The notes below the pieces were generated by a model, which ran no database searches, was not told the DNA's origin, and was given only the letters and a program-made list of their open reading frames with translations. A stretch of DNA of 6,327 bases from Acidobacteriota bacterium. Its GTDB lineage: Bacteria; Acidobacteriota; Terriglobia; UBA7540. Made by a program: the position numbers and the translations under genes. The stretch is from positions 13,576 to 19,902 of the forward strand of contig PMYF01000792.1 in assembly GCA_003171295.1 (NCBI GenBank), written 5' to 3'. This document shows positions 1 to 5,390 of the stretch, piece by piece (the stretch's first letter is position 1; every line of letters starts with the position of its first letter).

Positions 1-486
1 GCGCAACCGGGCGATTTGCTGAAACGCCTCACGGGCTTTTTCTTTCTGGCCGCTTCCCACCAGCGCCGCGCCCCGCAATTGGTAGGCGGGCGCGTTCGAG
101 GCATCGGCGCGCAGGATGATCGCCGCCTCTTTCTCAGCATTCTGGAAATCGCGCGCGTTGAGGTAGACTTCCCCCAGTTGGGCGTGGGTCGGCAGATCCT
201 TGGGATCGAGCTCCAGCGCTAGGTTGAAGGCCCCAGCGGCTTCCGGCCATTGCTGCAGTTGGCAGTAAGCTTGGCCCAGACGCCGGTAGGTTTGAACCGA
301 ACGAGGATCAAGCTGCAGCGCGTTCCGGTACTGAACCGTTGCCTCCGCGAATTTGCCTTGCTGGAAATAGCGTTCCCCGCTTTGGAGATAGCCACGCTCC
401 TCCCGCTGCGCATTATGTCTGCAACCCGGCGCCGCAAGCAGGCCGAGAAGAATCACCAAACCCGTTTGTCCCCTTACCTTGAGCAT
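1..486 (-). CDS. TPR-repeat lipoprotein, PEP-CTERM/EPS-system type (3' partial)
   Basis: Open reading frame of 162 codons from ATG at 486 that is still open at the left edge, so the C-terminus is missing. Residues 1-22 form a signal peptide (basic start MLKVRG, hydrophobic LVILLGLLAAPG) ending at Cys22. The lipobox is imperfect, with Ala rather than Leu at -3, but a lipoprotein is still likely. The rest is a run of 34-residue tetratricopeptide repeats at about 31-64, 65-98, 99-132 and 133 onward, with typical TPR endings such as NALQLDP and LALELDP. The start is supported by an AAGGGG Shine-Dalgarno about 7 nt upstream; an in-frame GTG 24 nt further up has no better site. It follows the EpsI gene by 25 nt, so co-transcription is expected. 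In exosortase clusters a long TPR lipoprotein (PrsT type) is a standard partner, probably a scaffold for envelope or EPS assembly. The family is inferred from context and partial sequence; the TPR and signal assignments are direct. Confidence 0.85.
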   Translation of the reverse strand, partial: MLKVRGQTGLVILLGLLAAPGCRHNAQREERGYLQSGERYFQQGKFAEATVQYRNALQLDPRSVQTYRRLGQAYCQLQQWPEAAGAFNLALELDPKDLPTHAQLGEVYLNARDFQNAEKEAAIILRADASNAPAYQLRGAALVGSGQKEKAREAFQQIARLR

Positions 487-511
487 GCTTTCGCCCCTTT
501 GAATCTTCACT

Positions 512-1141
512 TTATTTCGGAATAAGCCCATCCAGTTTTTCCAGGACCACGGCGGCAAACTGGACCGTGCGATCATCGGCTTCCGTCCCGGTGATCGGAG
601 CGTTAATGCGAACCAGGGCAGAATCCGTGCGATGCAAATGAATCGCATCAACCACCATGGCGATCTTGGCCTGGTATTCGCTGGCAATAATTCGCCCATG
701 CGACTGGTACCAGTAAAGGACCATCTGCCGTTGCAAGCCCTTCTGGACCACATATTGATTGACCATGGCCGACCCCCCGGTGGGGGTTTTCAGCCCCAGA
801 CGACCCGCGCTCACGGGCTGCCACCCGGAGCCGGGCAGACAGTTCTGCGGTGAATGGATCGCCTCATTGGTGCGCTGGCTCTTGTAGTAAGCGATGTACA
901 GGCCGATCGGTGCGCCATCTTCCCCGCGATAGACCCGGCTCAGGTAATCATCGACCGCCAGGGCCTTGACGACGCGATCCTCGAAGGGTGCGTCTACGCC
1001 GTGCCATGCACCAAAGGAGAGTGGCAGCGTGGCCAGCGGCCTGGACAGATTAATGTCGCGGCCGTGGGGGAGGAAATGGAAGCCCACCGTGGCGCCCAGC
1101 AAGGTTAACGACATGCACCAGAATCGCCCCTTCTCTATCAT
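512..1141 (-). CDS. epsI: EpsI-domain protein of the exosortase/EPS system
   Basis: 209-residue protein with one N-terminal hydrophobic segment (about residues 7-25), so probably anchored in the inner membrane with a periplasmic domain. The EpsI family hallmark is present: YYKSQR at 85-90, then His96 and NCLPGSGW at 100-107 (Cys101), followed by VLYWYQSHGR at 141-150 and a late ALVRI stretch. EpsI is a companion of exosortases; in many proteobacteria it is fused to the C-terminus of exosortase A, and its exact biochemical role is unsettled. Here it is a separate gene: its ATG (1141-1139) overlaps the exosortase TGA (1140-1138) as ATGA, which implies translational coupling. The frame stays open further upstream to 1471, but that part lies inside the exosortase gene in another frame. 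There is no strong ribosome site, only GGA about 8 nt before the ATG, which fits coupling. The TPR lipoprotein gene follows after 25 nt. Confidence 0.9.
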   Translation of the reverse strand: MIEKGRFWCMSLTLLGATVGFHFLPHGRDINLSRPLATLPLSFGAWHGVDAPFEDRVVKALAVDDYLSRVYRGEDGAPIGLYIAYYKSQRTNEAIHSPQNCLPGSGWQPVSAGRLGLKTPTGGSAMVNQYVVQKGLQRQMVLYWYQSHGRIIASEYQAKIAMVVDAIHLHRTDSALVRINAPITGTEADDRTVQFAAVVLEKLDGLIPK

Positions 1142-2040
1142 AATTTTCCGTACTTTCTCCAAAGGCGGCGTGTCCAGACACTCACCCCGTGCAGGGCGAA
1201 CACCGACACGATGGCAATTAGAAAGACCACCACACCGGAAATCGGGTGCAAAACCCCGTCCACCGTCTCGGCTCCCCGGTAATGCGCCATCAAGGCCGTG
1301 AGTACGACGCGGGTTCCGTTGCTCAAGATGGCTACCGGAACCATGGCCAACCCCAGGAAGGTGCGAACGATCAGGCTGCGCTCTGCCAAATAGGCATACC
1401 CGAGTGCGAATGCCAGAAGCGACATCAGGGAGCGAATCCCGCTGCAAGCCTCCACAACTTCCAGAGTGCAATGCGGAAGGATGAGCAGATTCCCTTCGCG
1501 GAGCACCGGCACTATTCGAATCGCTCTCAGCGCGCCTGTGGCGAACCAGGAGGATATGAGCTGCAGCGGAAAAACCACGCGATTGTAGATGATTGCGGGG
1601 GGCGGAATCATCAGAAGAAGGAAGCTAAGGGGAAAGATTAACAGCCGTACGTATGCCCCACCCCAGAAATAGAGGATCAGACCGACAATGATCAGCACGA
1701 GCGAAATCCGGGTCAGAAACAGCTCCGCCCCGATGCTCCCGAGAAACAGCAACCCGATCGCGCCCAGCACCACCCCGAGGCCGGCGAAACTCGGCCGCCT
1801 CTCCAGGCGCGCTAAACGGTCGCGTTTCCGCCAGACCAGATATGCCGAGAAAAAGGGAATTGCGAAACCGTGAGAATAGTTCGGGTCCACGATGAATTGG
1901 CTGGCCAATCGGCCCAGCACGGGGGCGTAGAGCAGAATGACCACCAGCACCAGAAATAACGCGCGCCAAAGCCCTTCGCCCGCCCACGGGCTGGGCGCAG
2001 GTTGCGAAATTGGCAGTGGACGGCTGGTTGACGAGGACAT
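1138..2040 (-). CDS. xrt: Exosortase (PEP-CTERM sorting enzyme)
   Basis: 300-residue polytopic inner-membrane protein that should recognise and process C-terminal PEP-CTERM signals. After a polar, Pro/Ser-rich N-terminus (1-22) come multiple hydrophobic segments typical of the eight-helix exosortase family. The N-terminal family signature NYSHGFAIPFFSAYLVWR spans 54-71. The three conserved catalytic residues are in place: Cys199 in EACSGIRSL, Arg244 in SNGTRVV and His265 in GVLHPISG. Length matches stand-alone exosortases without a fused EpsI domain. The ATG at 2040 has an AGGA site 6 nt upstream. The gene overlaps epsI by 4 nt and lies 488 nt downstream of three PEP-CTERM genes, its likely substrates. 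The exosortase subtype cannot be set by eye; association with EpsI, a Wza-type exporter and a TPR lipoprotein resembles exosortase A-type EPS clusters. Confidence 0.95.
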   Translation of the reverse strand: MSSSTSRPLPISQPAPSPWAGEGLWRALFLVLVVILLYAPVLGRLASQFIVDPNYSHGFAIPFFSAYLVWRKRDRLARLERRPSFAGLGVVLGAIGLLFLGSIGAELFLTRISLVLIIVGLILYFWGGAYVRLLIFPLSFLLLMIPPPAIIYNRVVFPLQLISSWFATGALRAIRIVPVLREGNLLILPHCTLEVVEACSGIRSLMSLLAFALGYAYLAERSLIVRTFLGLAMVPVAILSNGTRVVLTALMAHYRGAETVDGVLHPISGVVVFLIAIVSVFALHGVSVWTRRLWRKYGKL

Positions 2041-2446
2041 GCTTGATCCTGAAATACCCTAAAGCTTGCGGTCAACTAAAGCGGACGAATCTGCGCGTGG
2101 CAAGATGCAGTTTCTCTCCCGTTGCCTTTGACAAGCCAGAGGCCAACCTTGCATTTCCTCTGCTTGATTTGGGAGTCCAAGCCAGAAGGCTTACCTTGGT
2201 CGGGGAGCCTGCCAGAGCAGTGGTGCTACTCCAGGGCATACCTCAGGGCGACTGAGCACACAGCCCATCCATCGGCTTGTGCCGTGACCCTCTCCAAACC
2301 CTGCAACCCAGGGGCACTTCATCCCCCGCAGGCTACTCGAAGCGGCGGGCCGCAACTGTGTTGAATTTGTGATGACGTCGCGAGGCTGAGTTCCCGGTTG
2401 GAAGGAGGTGGGGGCCATGCGCACTCACCCACCACAAGTGCAGAAG
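2041..2446. other. Long spacer between PEP-CTERM copy 1 and the exosortase gene, no convincing gene
   Basis: About 400 nt with no ORF that resembles a protein. A 77-codon minus-strand frame at 2191-2424 has no recognisable domain, signal or ribosome site and reads like chance GC-rich coding potential. The region holds several small stem-loops, for example CTCAG/CTGAG at 2242-2256 and an AAGCC/GGCTT stem with a 4-base loop near 2179-2192. It may be a long structured 5' leader or carry the promoter for exosortase-epsI-TPR; a weak sigma-54-like site sits at 2123-2138. The conserved leader block found before the PEP-CTERM genes is not present here. Confidence 0.5.
2123..2138 (-). promoter_or_regulatory. 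Possible sigma-54 (-24/-12) promoter upstream of the exosortase gene
   Basis: On the minus strand the sequence TGGCTTGTCAAAGGCA has GG and GC separated by exactly 10 bases, the diagnostic -24/-12 spacing, with a perfect TGGC at -24 and GCA at -12. The intervening consensus bases are only partly matched (TT at -14/-13 is absent). It lies about 80 nt before the exosortase start. PEP-CTERM clusters in other bacteria often carry a sigma-54-dependent PrsK/PrsR regulator, which makes it worth noting, but no such regulator is in this window and a 16-base match can arise by chance. Confidence 0.25.
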
Positions 2447-2488
2447 GCACGCTCGGCGACCGGTGACCTTTCCTGCCGCCGAGCGTGC
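2447..2488 (-). terminator. Strong 12-bp stem-loop after PEP-CTERM copy 1
   Basis: Perfect 12-base inverted repeat: GCACGCTCGGCG at 2447-2458 and CGCCGAGCGTGC at 2477-2488, with an 18-base loop. It begins about 40 nt after the copy 1 stop codon. No T-tract follows on either strand, so it is not a canonical intrinsic terminator. It may stabilise the upstream mRNA end, attenuate read-through into the exosortase gene, or terminate in another way. The structure is certain; the role is inferred. Confidence 0.45.
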
Positions 2489-2528
2489 GCACCTTGGCTA
2501 GTTCCCCCGTCAAGCGCCTTGACTAGTC

Positions 2529-3251
2529 CTAGGCCGCATTGCGGCGAAAGCGAGCTCGCAGGATTCCGCCGGCCAGTAAGAACCCTGCTCCCAGCAAGAA
2601 AACCGAAGCAGGCTCGGGTGTGGGCGCTACAGTGCCCGCCCCGTATTGGGTCGATATCGTGCTCCCGACGTTCCCGCTGCCCAGCAGCGAATTCAAATAA
2701 CCGGGCACGGAGCCGTACGTCAATTGGAGCGACATTCCCGGCTTGAAATCCAGCGTCCCGCCGGTAACCGTCACAAAGGCGTTCAGGACATAGCGATCCT
2801 GCCCATTGCTCACGGCCGGAGGTACCTGGATGAACTCTACCAGGTTAAGCACCCCCGACAGCTCATTGACGCCCTTATAACTATAGCTGAAGGTCATGTC
2901 GCTGCTGTTGTTGACAGCCTGCCACACCCCGTTGAGGGGATCGACAAGCTGCACCTCCATGTTGGCAGGCGTATTGATCGTGTACTGCCCCTTGGACGCC
3001 AGTAGCCCAACTCCAAAACCCACTCCCGACAGTGCGCAATTCCCACCGCTGCACGATCCCAAGTCAAGCGATATCGAATCTATGCTGCCCGTCCCCGTCA
3101 ATACCGTCTTCTGGGGGGCAGCACCCAAAGTGATTTCGTTGGGGTTGCCACCGATTATGGTGATTAACGTTGACGTCGCCGCGGCAGGCAACGCCCCCAA
3201 GGCCAGTACCGCTAAACCAAACATCGTCAGAGCGATTCTCTTCCTTACCAT
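2529..3251 (-). CDS. PEP-CTERM secreted protein, paralogue 1
   Basis: 240-residue exported protein of unknown function and probable exosortase substrate. Residues 1-25 are a Sec signal peptide (MVRKR, hydrophobic core, cleavage after LPAAA). The mature part is a Gly/Ser/Thr-rich, probably beta-rich domain with a CxGGxC pair (Cys67, Cys72) and a well conserved GQDRYVLNAFVTVTGG stretch. The C-terminus is a textbook PEP-CTERM signal: TPEPASVFLLGAG (Pro-Glu-Pro at 212-214), a hydrophobic helix, then the basic tail RARFRR. ATG at 3251 has GGAGG 4 nt upstream. It is the last of three tandem paralogues. Residues 206-237 are identical in all three. Its mature part is acidic (about 10 Asp/Glu against 5 Lys/Arg), like paralogue 3 and unlike paralogue 2. 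A sigma-70-like promoter lies in front of it. Adhesin or EPS-matrix protein is a reasonable guess, but no enzymatic motif is visible. Confidence 0.93.
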   Translation of the reverse strand: MVRKRIALTMFGLAVLALGALPAAATSTLITIIGGNPNEITLGAAPQKTVLTGTGSIDSISLDLGSCSGGNCALSGVGFGVGLLASKGQYTINTPANMEVQLVDPLNGVWQAVNNSSDMTFSYSYKGVNELSGVLNLVEFIQVPPAVSNGQDRYVLNAFVTVTGGTLDFKPGMSLQLTYGSVPGYLNSLLGSGNVGSTISTQYGAGTVAPTPEPASVFLLGAGFLLAGGILRARFRRNAA

Positions 3252-3343
3252 TTTTCCTCCAGTTTGGTCACTTCATCGTATCCCGAGCCAAAATGCCGGA
3301 AAAAATCACCCGCCGCGGAAGGAACTAAAACTCTTCTGCATCC

Positions 3344-3367
3344 AGCCTAAAATTGTAAACTTTGCCC
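3344..3367 (-). promoter_or_regulatory. Conserved leader block of paralogue 1
   Basis: 24-nt block reading, on the minus strand, GGGCAA, then TTACAA after three bases, then TAGGCT after three more. The same block with identical internal spacing precedes paralogues 2 and 3, and it ends 92 nt before this start codon (91 nt in the other two). TACAAT inside it resembles a sigma-70 -10 box, which would give a 5' leader of roughly 95 nt; no good -35 is consistently present, so GGGCAA could be an activator or alternative sigma contact. Conservation and spacing are seen; function is inferred. Confidence 0.55.
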
Positions 3368-3379
3368 TGAGGAGCTGAC

Positions 3380-3408
3380 ACTATGTCACGGTCGCATCGA
3401 CATGTCAA
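3380..3408 (-). promoter_or_regulatory. Sigma-70-like promoter upstream of paralogue 1
   Basis: On the minus strand a perfect -35 TTGACA (3408-3403), a 17-bp spacer and CATAGT as -10 (3385-3380, four of six consensus bases). The predicted start would be near 3373, giving a leader of about 120 nt. The -10 is embedded in a 5-bp inverted repeat TGACA-CTA-TGTCA (3376-3388). The equivalent position before paralogue 2 has lost TTGACA, so this promoter appears specific to copy 1. Confidence 0.5.
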
Positions 3409-3445
3409 GCACAATTATTTGAGCTTGGATTTTCGTGACCGTGAC
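3385..3445. promoter_or_regulatory. Paired 9-bp inverted repeat flanking the copy 1 promoter (candidate operator)
   Basis: GTCACGGTC at 3385-3393 and its exact reverse complement GACCGTGAC at 3437-3445. The centres are 52 bp apart, about five helical turns. One arm overlaps the -10 box and the other lies upstream of -35, an arrangement typical of a regulator bound at two sites or looping DNA. The upstream arm is partly kept before paralogue 2 (one base changed); the -10-overlapping arm is not. Confidence 0.4.
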
Positions 3446-3471
3446 CTCATTGGGGCCCCCACAAGCAAGGT
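3411..3471. repeat. Intergenic direct repeat shared with 4444-4501
   Basis: The spacers downstream of paralogues 2 and 3 share a segment beginning ACAATTATTTGAG, continuing with TTTCGTG, GTGACCT, TGGGGCCCCC and CAAGCAAGG with only scattered changes. It shows that the duplication unit included the intergenic region, not just the coding sequence. The AT-rich ACAATTATTTGA core and the G/C palindrome are the best preserved parts, so they may be binding sites. Confidence 0.7.
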
Positions 3472-3490
3472 CCCCGGAAAACCCACCGCA

Positions 3491-3535
3491 GGGGAGCTCG
3501 CGGCAGGCACGGGACCTGCCTTGGGAAAGCCCCCC
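3491..3535 (-). terminator. Two-tier stem-loop after paralogue 2
   Basis: Outer arms GGGGAGCT (3491-3498) and AGCCCCCC (3528-3535), inner arms GGCAGG (3502-3507) and CCTGCC (3515-3520) with a 7-base loop. The outer stem has one A-C mismatch read as plus-strand RNA but a G-U wobble as minus-strand RNA, so it fits transcription with the gene. It starts 14 nt after the stop codon. TTTT comes about 10 nt past the stem, so termination may be weak or partial. The matching structure after paralogue 3 is perfectly paired. Confidence 0.55.
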
Positions 3536-3549
3536 GTCCAGCGCTAGTG

Positions 3550-4281
3550 TCATCCTTGCGAAACGGTGCGGCGGAAACGAGCTCGTAAGATCCCGCCGGC
3601 CAGCAAGAACCCTGCCCCCAGCAAGAAAACCGAAGCAGGCTCGGGTGTGGGCGCTACAGTGCCCGACCCGTAATAGGCCTTGATCGTACTCCCGACTTTC
3701 TCACTGCCCAGCAGGGAATTCAAATAGGCGGGCACGGCGCCGTATGTCAACTGGAGCGCCATTCCCGGCTTGAAATCCAGCGTCCCACCGGTAACATTGA
3801 CGACGGCATTCAGTACATACCGATCCTGTCCATTGCTCAGCTTGGGAGGTCCCTGGATGAACTCAACCAGGCTAAGTACCCCCATCAGCTCCGTGGTACC
3901 CTTGTAACTGTACTTGAAGGTCATGTCGTTGCTGTCGTCAAGGACCTTCCACACCCCGTTGGTGGGGTCGGCAAGCTTTACGTCCAGGTTGGCAGGCGTG
4001 TTGATAGAGTACTGCCCCTTGGACTTGAGTAGCCCAACTCCAAAACCCGCTCCCGACAGGATGCATTTCCCACCTTTGCACGATCCCAGGTCAAGCGTGA
4101 GCGAATCTCCGCTGCCCGTACCGGTCAACACGGTGCTCTGGCTGGCCGCAGCCCCCAAAGTAATCTCGTTCGGGTTGCCATTGAGTATGGTGATTAACGT
4201 TGACGTCGCCGCGGCGGGCAATGCCCCCAATGCCAGTACCGCTAAAACAAGCATCGTCAGAGCAATTCTTTTCCTTACCAT
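3550..4281 (-). CDS. PEP-CTERM secreted protein, paralogue 2 (lysine-rich)
   Basis: 243-residue exported protein and probable exosortase substrate of unknown function. The signal peptide (1-25) is nearly identical to that of paralogue 1 and ends LPAAA. Mature domain with CKGGKC (Cys68, Cys73), conserved GQDRYVLNA and GGTLDFKPGM, then the PEP-CTERM signal with Pro-Glu-Pro at 213-215, the hydrophobic helix and RARFRR. It differs from its two sisters by many extra lysines: about 12 Lys in the mature region against 4, giving about zero net charge instead of clearly acidic. Changes include SGGN to KGGK, ASKG to KSKG, and SGN to SEK followed by IKAYYG. ATG at 4281 has GGAGG 4 nt upstream. The leader block is conserved, but the TTGACA promoter seen for paralogue 1 is absent. 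A stem-loop follows the stop by 14 nt. Confidence 0.93.
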   Translation of the reverse strand: MVRKRIALTMLVLAVLALGALPAAATSTLITILNGNPNEITLGAAASQSTVLTGTGSGDSLTLDLGSCKGGKCILSGAGFGVGLLKSKGQYSINTPANLDVKLADPTNGVWKVLDDSNDMTFKYSYKGTTELMGVLSLVEFIQGPPKLSNGQDRYVLNAVVNVTGGTLDFKPGMALQLTYGAVPAYLNSLLGSEKVGSTIKAYYGSGTVAPTPEPASVFLLGAGFLLAGGILRARFRRTVSQG

Positions 4282-4372
4282 TCTTCCTCCAGTTTGATCA
4301 CTTCAACGCGCCCCGAGCCAAAATGCCGGAAAAATCACCCGCCGCGAGAGGAGGTGCAACTTTTGCACATAC

Positions 4373-4396
4373 AGCCTAGGTTTGTAGTATTTGCCC
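4373..4396 (-). promoter_or_regulatory. Conserved leader block of paralogue 2
   Basis: Minus-strand GGGCAA, CTACAA after three bases and TAGGCT after three more, ending 91 nt before the start codon. It is the most diverged of the three copies (TACAAA in place of TACAAT). Just upstream and partly overlapping is a small hairpin, CCCAC/GTGGG at 4395-4410, unique to this copy. Downstream in the leader is a perfect GTGCAA-CTT-TTGCAC palindrome (4354-4368), also unique to it. Confidence 0.5.
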
Positions 4397-4481
4397 CACG
4401 AAGAGGTGGGACTACGCCGCGACAGCACTGTACATATTTTAGGACAATTATTTGAGGAAGTATTTTCGTGCCCGTGACCTA

Positions 4482-4496
4482 CTTGGGGCCCCCAAG
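4482..4496. promoter_or_regulatory. 15-bp G/C palindrome between paralogues 3 and 2
   Basis: CTTGGGG-C-CCCCAAG is a perfect dyad with a one-base centre, too tight to fold as a hairpin, so a protein-binding site is more likely. The counterpart near 3450-3460 keeps only TGGGG-C-CCCCA. It sits inside the duplicated intergenic segment next to GTGACC repeats. No regulator is identifiable from the window. Confidence 0.3.
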
Positions 4497-4515
4497 CAAG
4501 GGAAAACACACTGAA

Positions 4516-4559
4516 GGGGGGCTCGTGGCAGGCACGGACCTGCCTGGGGAGAGCCCCCC
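4516..4559 (-). terminator. Two-tier stem-loop after paralogue 3
   Basis: Outer perfect 9-bp stem GGGGGGCTC (4516-4524) with GAGCCCCCC (4551-4559), and inner 6-bp stem GGCAGG (4527-4532) with CCTGCC (4539-4544), loop of 6. It begins 14 nt after the paralogue 3 stop, exactly as after paralogue 2. TTTT appears about 9 nt beyond the stem. It could be a terminator or an mRNA-stabilising 3' end that sets the ratio of the tandem gene products. Confidence 0.55.
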
Positions 4560-4573
4560 GTCCAGCGCTAATC

Positions 4574-5299
4574 TCATCCATGCGAAACGGGGCGGCGGAA
4601 ACGAGCTCGCAAAATCCCGCCGGCCAGTAAGAACCCTGCTCCCAGCAAGAAAACCGAAGCAGGCTCGGGAGTGGGCGCTACCGTGCCCTGCCCGTATTGG
4701 GTCGATATCGTGCTCCCGACATTCCCGCTGCCCAGCAGCGAATTCAAATAGCCGGGCACGGCGCCGTACTTCAATTGGAGCGACATTCCCGGCTTGAAAT
4801 CCAGCGTCCCGCCGGTAACCGTGACAAAGGCATCCAGGACATAGCGATCCTGCCCATTGCTCAGGCTGGGAGGTACCTGGATGAAATCCACCATGTTTAG
4901 CACCCCCGACAGCTCATTGGTGCCCTTATAACTGTAGCTGAAGGTCATGTCGTTGCTGCTGTCCATAACCTGCCAAACCCCGTTGACGGGGTCGGTAAGT
5001 TGTACGTCAAGGTTGGCAGGCGCGCTGAAAGAGTACTGCCCCTTGGACGCAAGTAGCCCAACTCCAGTACCCACTCCTGACAGCGTGCAATTCCCACCGC
5101 TGCACGATCCCAGGTCAAGCGATACCGAATCTGAGCTGCCCGTACCGGTCAACACCGTGTTCTGGGTGGCAGCTCCCAAATTAATTTCGTTGGGGTTGCT
5201 GAGTATGGTGACCAACGTTGACGTTGCCGCGGCAGGCAACGCGCCCAATGCCAATACTGCTAGAACCAGCAATGGCAAAGCGATTTTTCTGTTTGTCAT
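4574..5299 (-). CDS. PEP-CTERM secreted protein, paralogue 3
   Basis: 241-residue exported protein and probable exosortase substrate of unknown function, first of the tandem set after the polysaccharide export gene. Signal peptide MTNRKIALPLL through LPAAA (about 1-25); CSGGNC pair (Cys66, Cys71); conserved GQDRYVLDAFVTVTGG; PEP-CTERM signal with Pro-Glu-Pro at 211-213, hydrophobic helix and RARFRR. The mature part is the most acidic of the three (about 12 Asp/Glu against 5 Lys/Arg). The frame is open 47 codons further upstream, but the ATG at 5299 is chosen because GGAGGG lies 4 nt before it, the signal peptide aligns with the paralogues, and the longer form would start inside the export gene. 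Its body is closest to paralogue 1 although they are not adjacent. It lies 127 nt after the export gene stop. Confidence 0.93.
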   Translation of the reverse strand: MTNRKIALPLLVLAVLALGALPAAATSTLVTILSNPNEINLGAATQNTVLTGTGSSDSVSLDLGSCSGGNCTLSGVGTGVGLLASKGQYSFSAPANLDVQLTDPVNGVWQVMDSSNDMTFSYSYKGTNELSGVLNMVDFIQVPPSLSNGQDRYVLDAFVTVTGGTLDFKPGMSLQLKYGAVPGYLNSLLGSGNVGSTISTQYGQGTVAPTPEPASVFLLGAGFLLAGGILRARFRRPVSHG

Positions 5300-5303
5300 T
5301 TTG

Positions 5304-5309
5304 CCCTCC
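5304..5309 (-). promoter_or_regulatory. Ribosome binding site deciding the paralogue 3 start
   Basis: GGAGGG on the minus strand, 4 nt before the ATG at 5299. It rules for the 241-residue form over a 288-residue form beginning at 5440, which would put a charged, non-signal N-terminus before the signal peptide. The sister genes have GGAGG at the same distance. Confidence 0.8.
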
Positions 5310-5390
5310 GTTGTATTCACTCCAACAAGCCGAAATGATAATGAGCGGAAAAATCGCCTGCGGCCACACGAATTCCAGCCCCGCGTCTCT

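Noticed and set aside
1142..1471. N-terminal extension of the EpsI frame to a start at 1471
   Set aside because: It lies entirely inside the exosortase gene in another frame, has low-complexity Arg/Gly-rich sequence, and the ATGA overlap gives a better start.
2191..2424. 77-codon minus-strand frame in the spacer
   Set aside because: No domain, no signal, no ribosome site and no similarity to neighbours; typical chance frame in GC-rich DNA.
2041..2528. Cyclic di-GMP riboswitch upstream of the exosortase
   Set aside because: Considered because EPS genes are often controlled this way, but the conserved GEMM-type core and tetraloop receptor were not found on either strand.
3344..3367. Sigma-54 promoter in the conserved leader block
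   Set aside because: GGGCAA and TAGGCT look suggestive, but no GG-N10-GC spacing occurs in any of the three copies.
2896..3378. Plus-strand ORFs antisense to the PEP-CTERM genes (also 3914-4297 and 4947-5405)
   Set aside because: They recur at the same place in all three copies only because the sense genes are paralogous; their translations lack domain features and ribosome sites.
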